This document shows positions 36,445-45,128 of a DNA stretch of 64,000 nucleotides, piece by piece. This stretch comes from Streptomyces sp. TLI_105 (GTDB lineage: Bacteria > Actinomycetota > Actinomycetes > Streptomycetales > Streptomycetaceae), in NCBI RefSeq assembly GCF_900105415.1, contig NZ_FNSM01000001.1, forward strand, positions 1,426,001-1,490,000, written 5' to 3'. Position numbers and translations under genes: made by a program. The notes beneath the pieces are model-generated. The model saw only the letters and a list, made by a program, of their open reading frames with translations, made no database searches and was not told the DNA's origin. Position 1 is the first letter of the stretch. The number at the start of each line of letters is the position of its first letter.

Positions 36445-37215
36445 TCAGATCAGCTCGTAGACCGCCGAGACCGTGACCTGCTCCTCGATCTCGCCCGGCG
36501 CCAGGGGAACGGTCGGTTCGTCCGCCGAGACTTCGGGGGCCGCGCCGGGGCCGGGGCGTACGGACTCGCCCTCGCTCAGCGAGACGAGCCTGCCGAGTCG
36601 GTGGCCGCTGAGCCGGGCGTGCTGCACGGCCTTGTCGTACGCGTCCTGGTACGCGGCCTCGCGGGCCTTAGCGCGCAGCGCGGACGGGTCGGCGACGTCG
36701 AAGACGACGCCGTTGATCCGGCCCGCGTCCTTCTTGGCGTCGTTGACCGCGCCGATGACCTGGCCGGTCCTGTCGAGGTCGCGGACCTTCACGGAGAAGG
36801 ACTGGCCCGCCTGATAGCCGGTCACCTTGCTTTCCCCGTCCTTGTTCTGGGTGTAGACCGGGGCGAGCGAGAGGTTGTCGGTGCGGATGTCCCGGTCGGC
36901 GATCCCCTGTCTGTGCAGCACGTCGAGCACCGTCTCGGCGGCGGTGGTCTGTGCCGCCATCGCCTCCTTCGCCGTCGGGCGGGTGGCCTCGACCCCGACG
37001 GACAGGATCGCCAGGTCGGGCGCGGCGGACGCGCGGCCGTTGCCCGTGACGGTGACTGTGGCCGGGGCGGTCTCCCGGGCGGTGGTGCGGAGGGCGGTCC
37101 GCTCGGGCGCGGCGGCCAGGGCGGGGGCCGCGGTGCCGGCGAGGAGGCCACCGAGCACGGCGGTGGCGGCGAGCAGACGGGCGGTGCGGGTGGCGCTGGG
37201 CCGGCGGATCGTCAC
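36445..37215 (-). CDS. Secreted SIMPL-domain protein (DUF541)
   Basis: 256 aa from GTG at 37215. Signal peptide 'LLAATAVLGGLLAGTAAPALAAAP' with an AxA cleavage site near residue 36. The mature protein is a SIMPL/DUF541 domain ('TVTVTGNGRASAAPDLAILSVGVEATRPTAKEAMAAQT', 'IRTDNLSLAPVYTQ', 'ISGHRL'-like end). SIMPL proteins are periplasmic or secreted and linked to oxidative stress or outer-surface interactions; molecular role unknown. Just past the stop the 15-base stretch TCAGATCAGCTCGTA is duplicated (36426-36440, 36443-36457). Confidence 0.88.
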   Translation of the reverse strand: MTIRRPSATRTARLLAATAVLGGLLAGTAAPALAAAPERTALRTTARETAPATVTVTGNGRASAAPDLAILSVGVEATRPTAKEAMAAQTTAAETVLDVLHRQGIADRDIRTDNLSLAPVYTQNKDGESKVTGYQAGQSFSVKVRDLDRTGQVIGAVNDAKKDAGRINGVVFDVADPSALRAKAREAAYQDAYDKAVQHARLSGHRLGRLVSLSEGESVRPGPGAAPEVSADEPTVPLAPGEIEEQVTVSAVYELI

Positions 37216-37359
37216 AGGCGGTCCCTTCGGGGGGTGTGGGTGCCGGGGCTCCGGCGGGCACATCCCAGCACCCGGCGCCGCCGCCTCCCGCGCGCCACTC
37301 CTGACCGGCGGCTCCCTTCACCTCTCCGCACCAACCGTGGCCGGGTCCCGGGCGTGCGC

Positions 37360-38481
37360 TCAGGTCTGGACGAGCGGCTCGTACTCCTCGGGCCGCAGGC
37401 CGAAGGTCCAGGCGACGCCCTCCCGCGCGGTCCGGGTCCTGGGCGGCACCCGCAGCCAGTACGTGCGGTGGGTGCCGTCCGGCTCGGGCGTGGAGTTGAC
37501 GACCTCGACCATCACGACGTCCTCGTCGTCGGCGAGTTCGATCCGCCAGAGGACGCCCGTCTCGTCGCTGTGCTCGTGCCGGGCCCCGGAGGCGGCGAGG
37601 TAGCGGTCGTAGCCGTAGTACTCCAGCATCACGCGCCGCAGTTCGGCGTTCTCCTCCTTGCGTATCCGCTCGGGGGTGAGGTCGGTGAGACCGGCGAGGA
37701 ACTCGGCGGAGACCCGCATGCCCCGCCAGGCGTGGAGGGCGAACCCGTCGCGGAAGGCGAGCGCGGGGCCGTCGCCCCGGTCGAGGCGTCCGGCCTCGTC
37801 CCGGTGGAGTTCGACGGGCCGCTCGCAGAGCACGACGGCGTTCTCGTACGGCCACCACCAGCCGGCGTGCTCGGCGACGGCGGAGAGTCCCGCGAGCCGT
37901 ACGCCGTGTCCGTCGAAGGCGGCGAGCCAGGCGGCGTCGTGCTGGCCGAGCACCGCGTCGAGCAGCACGAGACGGACGTCGCCCTCCATGGCACCCTCCC
38001 CGCCCTTCCTCTCCGCCTCCTCGACGGCCTCCGCCCGCTCGAAGGCCCCCGCCGCCTCGACGGCCTCCGTCTCCTCGAAAGCCTCCGTCGCCGCGGCGCG
38101 TATCCGGTCGACGAGGGCCCGCGTGAGGTCCCAGAGCGGCGCCCCGGTCGCCTGCCAGTGGGCCGCCCAGCCGGCCGGGCCGAGCGCGTCGTGGAGGCGG
38201 CGGCGCTCCTCGGCCCACGGGCGGGTGCGCACCTCGTCCCGTACCGAACGGCCCGTGTCCGTCAGGCCCTGGAGGAGCGTGACGGCCGCGAGCGGCGAGT
38301 CCGCCCAGAGGATCCGCTCCGGCTCGGCGAGGCCCGCCGAGCGGTAGGCGAGCCGGACGCCGGCCTCGGCGGCGGCGCGGTCGGCGGGCCCGGTGGCGGC
38401 GGCGACGGCCCGCCATCTGTCGGTGGCGGTGTGGTTCATCTCGGTGTCCCCCATGTCCTTACCTGCTTCTCCGGCGGACAT
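37360..38481 (-). CDS. DUF6745-type protein
   Basis: 373 aa from ATG at 38481 (ATG at 38439 also possible). I recognise the C-terminal half ('FDGHGVRLAGLSAVAEHAGWWWPYENAVVLCERPVELHRDEAGRL', 'DGFALHAWRGMRVSAEFL', 'YGYDRYL') as the DUF6745 domain found in Streptomyces proteins, often next to LRR proteins. The middle carries a Glu-Ala-rich coil (about 130-165). Function unknown. Its start overlaps the preceding gene by one base (TGATG). It lies 490 bases from the STM4015-type LRR gene on the other strand. Confidence 0.72.
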   Translation of the reverse strand: MSAGEAGKDMGDTEMNHTATDRWRAVAAATGPADRAAAEAGVRLAYRSAGLAEPERILWADSPLAAVTLLQGLTDTGRSVRDEVRTRPWAEERRRLHDALGPAGWAAHWQATGAPLWDLTRALVDRIRAAATEAFEETEAVEAAGAFERAEAVEEAERKGGEGAMEGDVRLVLLDAVLGQHDAAWLAAFDGHGVRLAGLSAVAEHAGWWWPYENAVVLCERPVELHRDEAGRLDRGDGPALAFRDGFALHAWRGMRVSAEFLAGLTDLTPERIRKEENAELRRVMLEYYGYDRYLAASGARHEHSDETGVLWRIELADDEDVVMVEVVNSTPEPDGTHRTYWLRVPPRTRTAREGVAWTFGLRPEEYEPLVQT

Positions 38482-38807
38482 CAGTCCGCGACGATCCGGT
38501 ACGCGCCGGGCACGTACTCCCGCTGCCGCACCACCCGGTACCAGCCCTTGGGGAGGGGTATCGGCGCGTGTTCCTCGTGCACCACCCGTCCGCCCTCCGG
38601 CAGTTCGAGCAGGAGCGGGCCGAGGGGGCCCGGCTCCCGCACGAGCCGGCCGGGGCCGGGGATCGCGTGGGCGTGTCCGGTGACCTCGCCGAGGGCGAGG
38701 ACCAGGCGGCCCCGGCCGTCCCTCGGCTCCCCCGCCGCCCCCTTCACCCGCTCCGGAACGACCGCCTCCGCGACGGGTGCGATCAGCACGTCTCCCTGCC
38801 GGTACAT
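38481..38807 (-). CDS. Small conserved hypothetical protein, DUF6745 partner
   Basis: 108 aa from ATG at 38807 (an upstream ATG at 38831 lacks support). Begins 'MYRQGDVLIAPVAEAVVPERV' and contains 'LVLALGEVTGHAHAIPGPGR' and 'LPEGGRVVHEEHAPIPLPKGWYRVVRQREYVPG'. I recall such small His-containing beta proteins beside DUF6745 genes; molecular role unknown. It forms a two-gene unit with the downstream DUF6745-type gene. Confidence 0.75.
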   Translation of the reverse strand: MYRQGDVLIAPVAEAVVPERVKGAAGEPRDGRGRLVLALGEVTGHAHAIPGPGRLVREPGPLGPLLLELPEGGRVVHEEHAPIPLPKGWYRVVRQREYVPGAYRIVAD

Positions 38808-38972
38808 GGCTCTCCCCTCCCCGTCCGGCACATGCGGCCGAACACGGGAACGACGCTAGGGCCCGGCACTGACAACCGGTCGGGAGACGCCCCGGCGAAG
38901 GACGTTGTCGGTGTCGCTTGGTACAACTCTCTCCATCAGCCGACCCACTCGACCGTTGTCTGGAGCACTGTC

Positions 38973-39932
38973 ATGACCGTTGGCACCCACCTGCAGGAAT
39001 TCCACGGCCTGCCCGTGTTCGACTTCCCGGGCGTGGACGCGCAGGTCGAGCTGCCGGCGGCGGACTCGGTCGCCTGGCGGATCTCCGCCCCGACGTACTC
39101 CGATCCCGGTGACGAGCTGTGGGGGCCGCAGTTCGAGCGGTTCCTGAAGACGGTCGACCCGGGTCGGGTGCGCGCGCTGGTCGTCGGCGGCTGGGACGAG
39201 GCCTACGAGAACTCCTCCGCGGACATCGTCACCGCGCTGATCGGCGCCAACGACCGGCTGACGGCCCTGGAGGCGGTGTTCCTCGGTGACATGACCAGCG
39301 AGGACTGCGAGATCTCCTGGATCATCCAGTCCGACGTGACGCCGCTCCTCGCCGCCTACCCGGCCCTCCGGGAGTTCGGCGTGCGCGGTGGCTCGGAGCT
39401 GGCCTTCCCGTCGATCCGGCACACCGGTCTGGAGACCCTGGTCGTGGAGACCGGCGGCCTGCGCGCCGAGGTGGTGCGGGGGATCGTGGGCAGCGACCTG
39501 CCCGCCCTGGAGAACCTGGAACTCTGGCTCGGCACCGACGAGTACGGCGGCGACAGCACCCCCGAGGACCTGGCGCCGCTCCTGGCCGGCACGGCGTTCC
39601 CCGCCCTGCGCCGCCTGGGCCTGTGCGACAGCCTGATCCAGGACGCCGTGGCGGCCGCCGTCGCGAGTGCCCCCGTCGTCGCCCGCCTCGAGCGGCTCGA
39701 CCTGTCCATGGGCGTGCTCACCGACGCGGGCGCGGCGGCCCTTCTCGACGGGCAGCCGCTGACCCATCTCGCCCACCTCGACCTCTCCCACCACTATCTG
39801 TCGGAGGCGATGTGCGAGCGGGTCCGCGCCGCGCTCGTCCCGTACGGCGTGACCGTCGACCTCGGTGACGCGCAGGTGGGCGAGGACGACGGCGACGGGG
39901 ACGTCTGGCGCTACGTCGCGGTCGCCGAATGA
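38973..39932 (+). CDS. STM4015-family leucine-rich-repeat protein
   Basis: 319 aa from ATG at 38973 (CTGGAGC site). After an N-terminal block with 'AWRISAPTYSD', about seven leucine-rich-repeat units follow ('LTALEAVFLGDM', 'YPALREFGVRGG', 'TGLETLVVETGGL', 'LPALENLELWLG', 'FPALRRLGLCDS', 'VARLERLDLSMG', 'LTHLAHLDLSHH'). The Salmonella counterpart is STM4015. It is the first gene of a five-gene set translated with 4-base overlaps. A scaffold or substrate carrier for the modifying enzymes behind it is an inference; no role has been shown to my knowledge. Confidence 0.93.
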   Translation: MTVGTHLQEFHGLPVFDFPGVDAQVELPAADSVAWRISAPTYSDPGDELWGPQFERFLKTVDPGRVRALVVGGWDEAYENSSADIVTALIGANDRLTALEAVFLGDMTSEDCEISWIIQSDVTPLLAAYPALREFGVRGGSELAFPSIRHTGLETLVVETGGLRAEVVRGIVGSDLPALENLELWLGTDEYGGDSTPEDLAPLLAGTAFPALRRLGLCDSLIQDAVAAAVASAPVVARLERLDLSMGVLTDAGAAALLDGQPLTHLAHLDLSHHYLSEAMCERVRAALVPYGVTVDLGDAQVGEDDGDGDVWRYVAVAE

Positions 39933-41152
39933 CCTCCGGCCCGCGCCTCGTGGTCGTCGGCGATCCGGCGGGCCGCCGCGTCGCGTTCTTCCAGGACGCG
40001 CTGCGGGCCGCCGGGCTGCCCGAGGCGCGGGCGGTGTCCTGGCCGGAGGTGCTCCGGGGCCGGGCGCGGTTCGCCGTCGGCGAGACCGTGCGTCTCGACT
40101 CGCCCGGTGAGGATCCGGAGGCCGACCGGCTGTTGCGCGGGGTCGACGATCCGGCCCGGGTCGAGGGCACCGGCCGCTGGTACGGGCGGTTCACCGCCGC
40201 CGTGGCGAACCTCGCCCGTTCCGTCGCGGAGGCGGGCGCCGTCCTCGTCGACGATCCCGCCGAGCTCGCGGTCCTGTTCGACAAGAGGCTGAGCCACGGC
40301 CGGCTCCGGGCGGCCGGGGTCCCGGTGCCAGAGTCGCCGACCTCGGGTCCCGAGGCCCCGCTGGTGCGCGGCTGGGCGGACGTCAGGGCGTTGACCGTCG
40401 AGGCGGGTCTGCGCCGGGTGTTCGTGAAGCTCGCGCACGGCTCCTCCGCCTCGGGGGTGCTCGCGGTGGAGACGAACGGCGCGGGCCGGGTCCAGGCCAC
40501 CACCTCGGTGGAGCGCGGCGCCGACGGACGGCTCTTCAACTCCCTGCGGGTGCGGCGCTACACGGACGAGTGCGAGGTCGCCGCGATCGTGGACGCGCTC
40601 GCTCCTGACGGTCTGCACATCGAGCGCTGGCTGCCGAAGGCGACCCAGGACGGCCGGGCGGCCGATCTGCGGGTGGTGGTGGTCGACGGGCGGGCCACCC
40701 ATGCCGTGCTCCGCACCAGCCGTTCCCCCATGACCAATCTGCACCTGGGCGGTGCCCGGGGCGATCTGGACGCCGCGCGGGCGGCGATCGCCGCGGCCGG
40801 TGGCCGGTGGGCGGACGCGCTCGCGGTCTGCGAGCGGGCCGCCGCCGTCTTCCCGGGCACCCGGTGCGTGGGGGTCGACCTGCTGCCCGCCACCGGCTGG
40901 CGCCGGTTCGCCGTGGGCGAGGTGAACGCCTTCGGTGATCTGCTGCCCGGTCTCACGGGCCTGCCCGGCAGCGGCGCCGAGGGACTCGACACGTACGCGG
41001 CGCAGGTCGCGACGCAGTTCCGCAGCGGCCGGGCCGCAGACCCCGCTCACGACTCCACCGGCACCATCGGTACCGCCCACACCACCGGCACCATCCACAC
41101 CACTGGCACCACCCGCACCACCAGCGCCATCACAGGAACGAGCACCACGTGA
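39929..41152 (+). CDS. STM4014-family protein (ATP-grasp-like)
   Basis: 407 aa, ATG at 39929 overlapping the previous stop. The pattern is that of an ATP-grasp ligase: 'DKRLSHGRLRAAGVPVPES' (about 116), 'RVFVKLAHGSSASGV' (about 163; candidate ATP-binding Lys), 'ADLRVVVVDGRATHAVLRTS' and a late acidic 'GEVNAFGDLLPG' (about 328, metal site). STM4014 is the Salmonella counterpart. If the fold is right, it joins an amine or thiol to a carboxylate with ATP. The last 33 residues are a Thr/Gly-rich tail (repeats of HTTGT) with matching DNA repeats, absent from a typical enzyme end. Confidence 0.85.
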   Translation: MTSGPRLVVVGDPAGRRVAFFQDALRAAGLPEARAVSWPEVLRGRARFAVGETVRLDSPGEDPEADRLLRGVDDPARVEGTGRWYGRFTAAVANLARSVAEAGAVLVDDPAELAVLFDKRLSHGRLRAAGVPVPESPTSGPEAPLVRGWADVRALTVEAGLRRVFVKLAHGSSASGVLAVETNGAGRVQATTSVERGADGRLFNSLRVRRYTDECEVAAIVDALAPDGLHIERWLPKATQDGRAADLRVVVVDGRATHAVLRTSRSPMTNLHLGGARGDLDAARAAIAAAGGRWADALAVCERAAAVFPGTRCVGVDLLPATGWRRFAVGEVNAFGDLLPGLTGLPGSGAEGLDTYAAQVATQFRSGRAADPAHDSTGTIGTAHTTGTIHTTGTTRTTSAITGTSTT

Positions 41153-41985
41153 ACCAGCCCGACATGAACGCGATCGTCGGCAGCCACGATCTGCTCCTGG
41201 TCACCCTCGACACCCTCCGGTACGACGTGGCCGCCGAGCTCGCGGCCGAGGGCCGCATCCCGAACCTGGCCCGTCACCTCCCCGGCGGCGTCTGGGAGCG
41301 GCGGCACGCGCCCGGGAGCTTCACGTACGCCTCCCACCAGGCGATCTTCGCCGGATTCCTGCCGACCCCCGCGACCCAGGGTCCCCATCCGCGGCTGTTC
41401 GCGGCCCGCTTCGCGGGCAGCGAGTCGACGGCGGACGGCACCTGGGTCCACGACACCCCGGACTTCGTCTCCGCGCTCGCGGGCGAGGGCTACCGGACGG
41501 TGTGCGTCGGCGGGGTGGGCTTCTTCAACAAGCAGCCGCCCCTGGGCTCCGTGCTCCCCGGCCTGTTCCGGGAGAGCCACTGGGAGCCCTCCTTCGGCGT
41601 CGCCTCCCCGACTTCCTTCGAGTCCCAGGTCGCGTGCGCCGAGGAGGTCGTCGCCGGCCTTCCCCGCGAGGAGCGCCTCTTCCTCTTCGTCAACGTGTCG
41701 GCGCTGCACCAGCCCAACTGGTTCCATCTGCCGGGGGCGACCCGCGAGGCGGGCGACTCTCGGGAGACGCACGCGGCCGCCCTGGAGTACGTCGACCGGC
41801 ACATCGGGCGGCTCTTCGCCGCGATGAGCAGCCGCCGTCCCTGTTTCGCGATCGTCTGCTCCGACCACGGCACCGCGTACGGGGAGGACGGCTTCACCGG
41901 GCACCGGCTCGGCCACGAGGTCGTGTGGACCGTGCCGTACGCGCAGTTCGTCCTGGCCGGGCCCGAAGGCGGGGTGGCGGCATGA
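41149..41985 (+). CDS. STM4013/SEN3800-family hydrolase (sulfatase fold)
   Basis: 278 aa from GTG at 41149, overlapping the previous gene (GTGA). Alkaline-phosphatase-superfamily features: first metal Asp in 'LLVTLDTLRYDV', nucleophile region 'GSFTYASHQAIFAGFLP', and the last metal ligands in 'CSDHGTAYGEDGFTGHRLGH'. No CxPxR sulfatase motif, so a Ser/Thr-type phosphohydrolase or phosphotransferase is likelier than a true sulfatase. No signal peptide, therefore cytosolic. Counterpart of STM4013; substrate unknown. Confidence 0.9.
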   Translation: MNQPDMNAIVGSHDLLLVTLDTLRYDVAAELAAEGRIPNLARHLPGGVWERRHAPGSFTYASHQAIFAGFLPTPATQGPHPRLFAARFAGSESTADGTWVHDTPDFVSALAGEGYRTVCVGGVGFFNKQPPLGSVLPGLFRESHWEPSFGVASPTSFESQVACAEEVVAGLPREERLFLFVNVSALHQPNWFHLPGATREAGDSRETHAAALEYVDRHIGRLFAAMSSRRPCFAIVCSDHGTAYGEDGFTGHRLGHEVVWTVPYAQFVLAGPEGGVAA

Positions 41986-43316
41986 GCGGCACCCCCCGCC
42001 CGTACCGGAGCTACGTCTACGCCTACCCGCACAAGACGGCGTACCGCGCGCTCCCCGAGCGCCCGGAGCTGGCCGCGCTCTGGGCCGGGGAGCCGAAGGA
42101 CGCGCTCTCCCTGTACGCGCACATACCGTTCTGCGAGGTCCGCTGCGGCTTCTGCAACCTCTTCACCCGGATCGGCGCCCCGGACGAGCTGACCACCCGT
42201 TACCTCGACGCCCTCGACCGCCAGGCCGCCACCGTCCGCGAGGCCCTGGGGGACGCGTCGCCGGTGCGGTTCGCCACGGCCGCGTTCGGCGGCGGCACGC
42301 CCACCTTCCTCACCGCCGCCGAGCTGGAGCGGCTCTGCGACATCGCCGAGAAGCGGATGGGCGTGGACCTGCGGGCGGTGCCGCTCTCCGTGGAGACCTC
42401 GCCGGCGACCGCCACCGCCGACCGGCTCGTGCTGCTCGCGGACCGGGGCGCGACGCGGCTCAGCATCGGCGTGCAGAGCTTCGTGGAGGCCGAGGCGCGG
42501 GCGGCGGTCCGGCCGCAGCGCCGCGCGGACGTCGAGGCGGCGCTCGGCCGGATCCGGGAGACGGGCGTGCCCGTGCTCAACATCGACCTGATCTACGGCA
42601 TCGACGGGCAGACGGAGCGGTCCTGGCGGGTCTCGCTCGACGCGGCCCTCGCCTGGCGCCCCGAGGAGCTGTACCTCTATCCGCTGTACGTGCGCCCGCT
42701 CACCGGTCTCGGCCGGATCCAGGACCCGGCGGCCGCCGACCGGGAGTGGGACGAGTCGCGGCTGCGTCTGTACCGGTACGGCCGGGACCACCTCCTGGCG
42801 CACGGCTACGAGCAGGTGTCGATGCGGATGTTCCGCCGCGCGGACGCGGGCCCCGTCGGTCCGGACGACCACGCCTGCCAGACGGACGGCATGATCGGCC
42901 TGGGCTGCGGTGCCCGCTCGTACACCTCGGCCCTGCACTACTCCTTCGACTACGCCGTCGACATGCGGGAGATCCGCTCGATCATCGACGCGTACACGGA
43001 GACGGAGGACTTCTCCCGGGCGGAGGTGGGCCGGGCGGTGGACGGGGACGAGGCCCGCCGCCGGCACCTGCTCCAGTCGCTGCTCCAGGCCGAGGGCATG
43101 CCGGTCGCCGGGTACGAGGAGCGGTTCGGTTCCGTGCCGTTCGCGGACTTCCCCGGCGAGCTGGGGCGCTTCGAGGCGCTCGGCTGGCTGGACGCGGACG
43201 CCCCGGCGGGGCTGCTGCGGCTGTCGCCCGAGGGGCTCGCGCATTCCGACGGGCTCGGCCCCGAGCTCTTCTCCCCCGCCGTGCGGGCCGCGATGGCCGC
43301 GTACGAGGCGAAGTAG
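41982..43316 (+). CDS. STM4012-family radical SAM protein
   Basis: 444 aa. CxxxCxxC at Cys51, Cys55, Cys58 in 'YAHIPFCEVRCGFCNLFTR', then the HemN/HemW-like 'FGGGTPTFLTAAELERL', 'SVETSPATA', 'LSIGVQSFVEAEARAAVRPQ' and 'LNIDLIYGIDGQT'. The C-terminal domain ('CGARSYTSALHYSFDYAVDMREIRSIIDAY') resembles the HemW tail, so it looks like a HemN/HemW relative adapted to another substrate. It overlaps STM4013 by 4 bases. Reaction unknown. Confidence 0.92.
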   Translation: MSGTPRPYRSYVYAYPHKTAYRALPERPELAALWAGEPKDALSLYAHIPFCEVRCGFCNLFTRIGAPDELTTRYLDALDRQAATVREALGDASPVRFATAAFGGGTPTFLTAAELERLCDIAEKRMGVDLRAVPLSVETSPATATADRLVLLADRGATRLSIGVQSFVEAEARAAVRPQRRADVEAALGRIRETGVPVLNIDLIYGIDGQTERSWRVSLDAALAWRPEELYLYPLYVRPLTGLGRIQDPAAADREWDESRLRLYRYGRDHLLAHGYEQVSMRMFRRADAGPVGPDDHACQTDGMIGLGCGARSYTSALHYSFDYAVDMREIRSIIDAYTETEDFSRAEVGRAVDGDEARRRHLLQSLLQAEGMPVAGYEERFGSVPFADFPGELGRFEALGWLDADAPAGLLRLSPEGLAHSDGLGPELFSPAVRAAMAAYEAK

Positions 43317-43325
43317 GCGGCGCCC

Positions 43326-44186
43326 ATGGACCTCACCCTGCTCTACCGGGGCCCGCTCTCCTCCTGCGACTTCGACTGCCCGTACTGTCCCTTCGCCAAG
43401 CGCCGGGACAGCCGGGAGCAGTTGCGCGCGGACCGGGCGGCGCTCGAACGGTTCACCGGCTGGGCCGCCGCGCAGACCGGGGACCGGCTGCGGATCCTCT
43501 TCACCCCGTGGGGCGAGGGGCTCGTCCGGTCCTGGTACCGGCGGGCGCTGGTCGAGCTGTCCCGGCTGCCGCACGTGGAGCGGGTGGCGATCCAGACCAA
43601 TCTGAGCTGCCGGACGGAGTGGCTGGCGGAGGCGGACCCGGAGAGCGTGGCCCTGTGGTGCACGTACCACCCGGGGCAGACGGCGCCCGAGCGGTTCCTC
43701 GCGAAGTGCCACGAGCTGGCCGGACGAAAGATCCGGTACAGCGTCGGGGTGGTCGGTCTGCCCGAGCACCGGGAGCACGCCCGGCGGCTGCGGGACGCGC
43801 TGCCGCCGCACGTCTACCTCTGGGTGAACGCCGCCGAGGGGCACACGTACACCGACGCGGAGGCCGAGGACTGGACGGAGCTCGACCCGCTCTTCCCGTA
43901 CAGCCGGCATCCGCACCGCTCGGCGGGGCTGCCCTGCCGCACCGGGGAGTCGGTGATCTCGGTGGACGGCGAGGGGACGGTGCGGCGCTGCCACTTCGTC
44001 AGGGCCGAGCTGGGGAACCTGTACGACGGTTCGTACCGCGCCGCGCTGCGTCCCCGCGCATGCCCCCTCGCCGTCTGCGACTGCCACATCGGCTACGTCC
44101 ACCTGGAGACGCTGCCGCTGTACGACGTGTTCGCCGGCGGGGTCCTGGAGCGGATCCCCGCCGCACCACGGGCTACAGGGGCATGA
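43326..44186 (+). CDS. STM4011-family radical SAM protein
   Basis: 286 aa. The radical SAM cluster motif is at the very start: Cys14, Cys18, Cys21 ('SSCDFDCPYCPFAKR'). Near the end Cys at about 203 ('GLPCRTGE'), 222 ('RRCHFV') and 246, 251, 253 ('RACPLAVCDCHIGY') resemble a SPASM/twitch auxiliary cluster used by peptide-modifying enzymes. Nine bases after STM4012. It ends 14 bases inside the convergent SGNH hydrolase gene. The most peptide-modifier-like enzyme of the cassette. Confidence 0.92.
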   Translation: MDLTLLYRGPLSSCDFDCPYCPFAKRRDSREQLRADRAALERFTGWAAAQTGDRLRILFTPWGEGLVRSWYRRALVELSRLPHVERVAIQTNLSCRTEWLAEADPESVALWCTYHPGQTAPERFLAKCHELAGRKIRYSVGVVGLPEHREHARRLRDALPPHVYLWVNAAEGHTYTDAEAEDWTELDPLFPYSRHPHRSAGLPCRTGESVISVDGEGTVRRCHFVRAELGNLYDGSYRAALRPRACPLAVCDCHIGYVHLETLPLYDVFAGGVLERIPAAPRATGA

Positions 44187-44967
44187 GGTCGGGGCGCTTC
44201 GCCTCGACGTGGTCGCCGGAGCTCTCGCCGCGCAGCCGGCGTCCGATCCACGGCACCAGGTACTCCCTGGCCCAGTGGATGTCGTCCTTGCGGACCTCCA
44301 GCGTGCCGCGCGGCGGGACCGGCGGCCAGGGCTGGTCCGGGTCGGCGGGCACGGGCAGGCCGAGGACCTGGGCGGCGCGCAGGGCGACGCGGGTGTGTCC
44401 CTCGGGCGAGAGGTGCAGCCGGTCGTCGTCCCAGGCGCGCCGGTCCTGGACGGACTTCAGCGACCACAGGTCGAGGACCGGGCAGCCGTAGCGGTCCGCG
44501 ATGGCCCGGACGTGACCGTTGTAGGTGGCGATCTTGCCGCGCAGGTGCTTGAGGAGGGTCACCTCGCGGGTGTCGAAGCCGGTGGTCACCATGACGGTGC
44601 CGACGGCGGAGGTCAGGTCGGCGACGGCGCGTTCGAAGCGCTCGGCCACGTCGTCCGGGTCCGTCCCGGGGCGGATGATGTCGTTGCCGCCCGCGCAGAA
44701 GGTCACCAGGTCGGGGGCGAGTTCCTTCGCCCGCGGGACCTGTTCCGCCACGATCTGGTCGAGGAGGCGCCCGCGTACGGCCAGGTTGGCGTAGCGGAAG
44801 GCGTCGTGCTCCGGCAGCTGGTCGGCGAGCAGGACCGCGAAGCGGTCCGCCCAGCCGACGTACGTCCCGCCGGGGCCGGGGTCGCCGACGCCCTCGGTGA
44901 AGCTGTCACCGATCGCCGCGTACGACCCGAATGCGTTCTTGTCTGTTGATCTCGAATCGTCTGCCAC
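44173..44967 (-). CDS. SGNH/GDSL hydrolase
   Basis: 264 aa. Block I 'AAIGDSFTEGVGD' (nucleophile Ser), block II Gly 'ANLAVRG', block III 'CAGGNDII' and block V 'DRLHLSPEGH' (Asp and His) make a complete catalytic set. No signal peptide. The C-terminal 40 residues ('HWAREYLVPWIGRRLRG') occur in an actinobacterial subgroup. It should be a cytosolic esterase with wide specificity. Stands alone. Confidence 0.93.
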   Translation of the reverse strand: MADDSRSTDKNAFGSYAAIGDSFTEGVGDPGPGGTYVGWADRFAVLLADQLPEHDAFRYANLAVRGRLLDQIVAEQVPRAKELAPDLVTFCAGGNDIIRPGTDPDDVAERFERAVADLTSAVGTVMVTTGFDTREVTLLKHLRGKIATYNGHVRAIADRYGCPVLDLWSLKSVQDRRAWDDDRLHLSPEGHTRVALRAAQVLGLPVPADPDQPWPPVPPRGTLEVRKDDIHWAREYLVPWIGRRLRGESSGDHVEAKRPDLMPL

Positions 44968-45071
44968 GGGAGCACATCCTCCCCCTTCGGATGTGACCTA
45001 CGCGACCGTAAGGAGGGGTTGACGGCGGGTGACATATGCCACCGATAAAGATTCCGCCAAACCGGAATACG

Positions 45072-45105
45072 CCGGAGGCCCGGCACGTAGGTGCCGGGCC
45101 TCCGG
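45072..45105. terminator. Strong terminator after the M23 peptidase gene
   Basis: A perfect 15-bp GC-rich stem (CCGGAGGCCCGGCAC and complement) with a 4-base loop, 24 bases past the peptidase stop. Confidence 0.82.
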
Positions 45106-45128
45106 ACGACGCATCCGGTGACGTCGCG

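Noticed and set aside
41490..44102. An 870-codon minus-strand frame over the radical SAM genes
   Set aside because: Antisense shadow; the plus strand carries complete CxxxCxxC motifs and overlapping starts.
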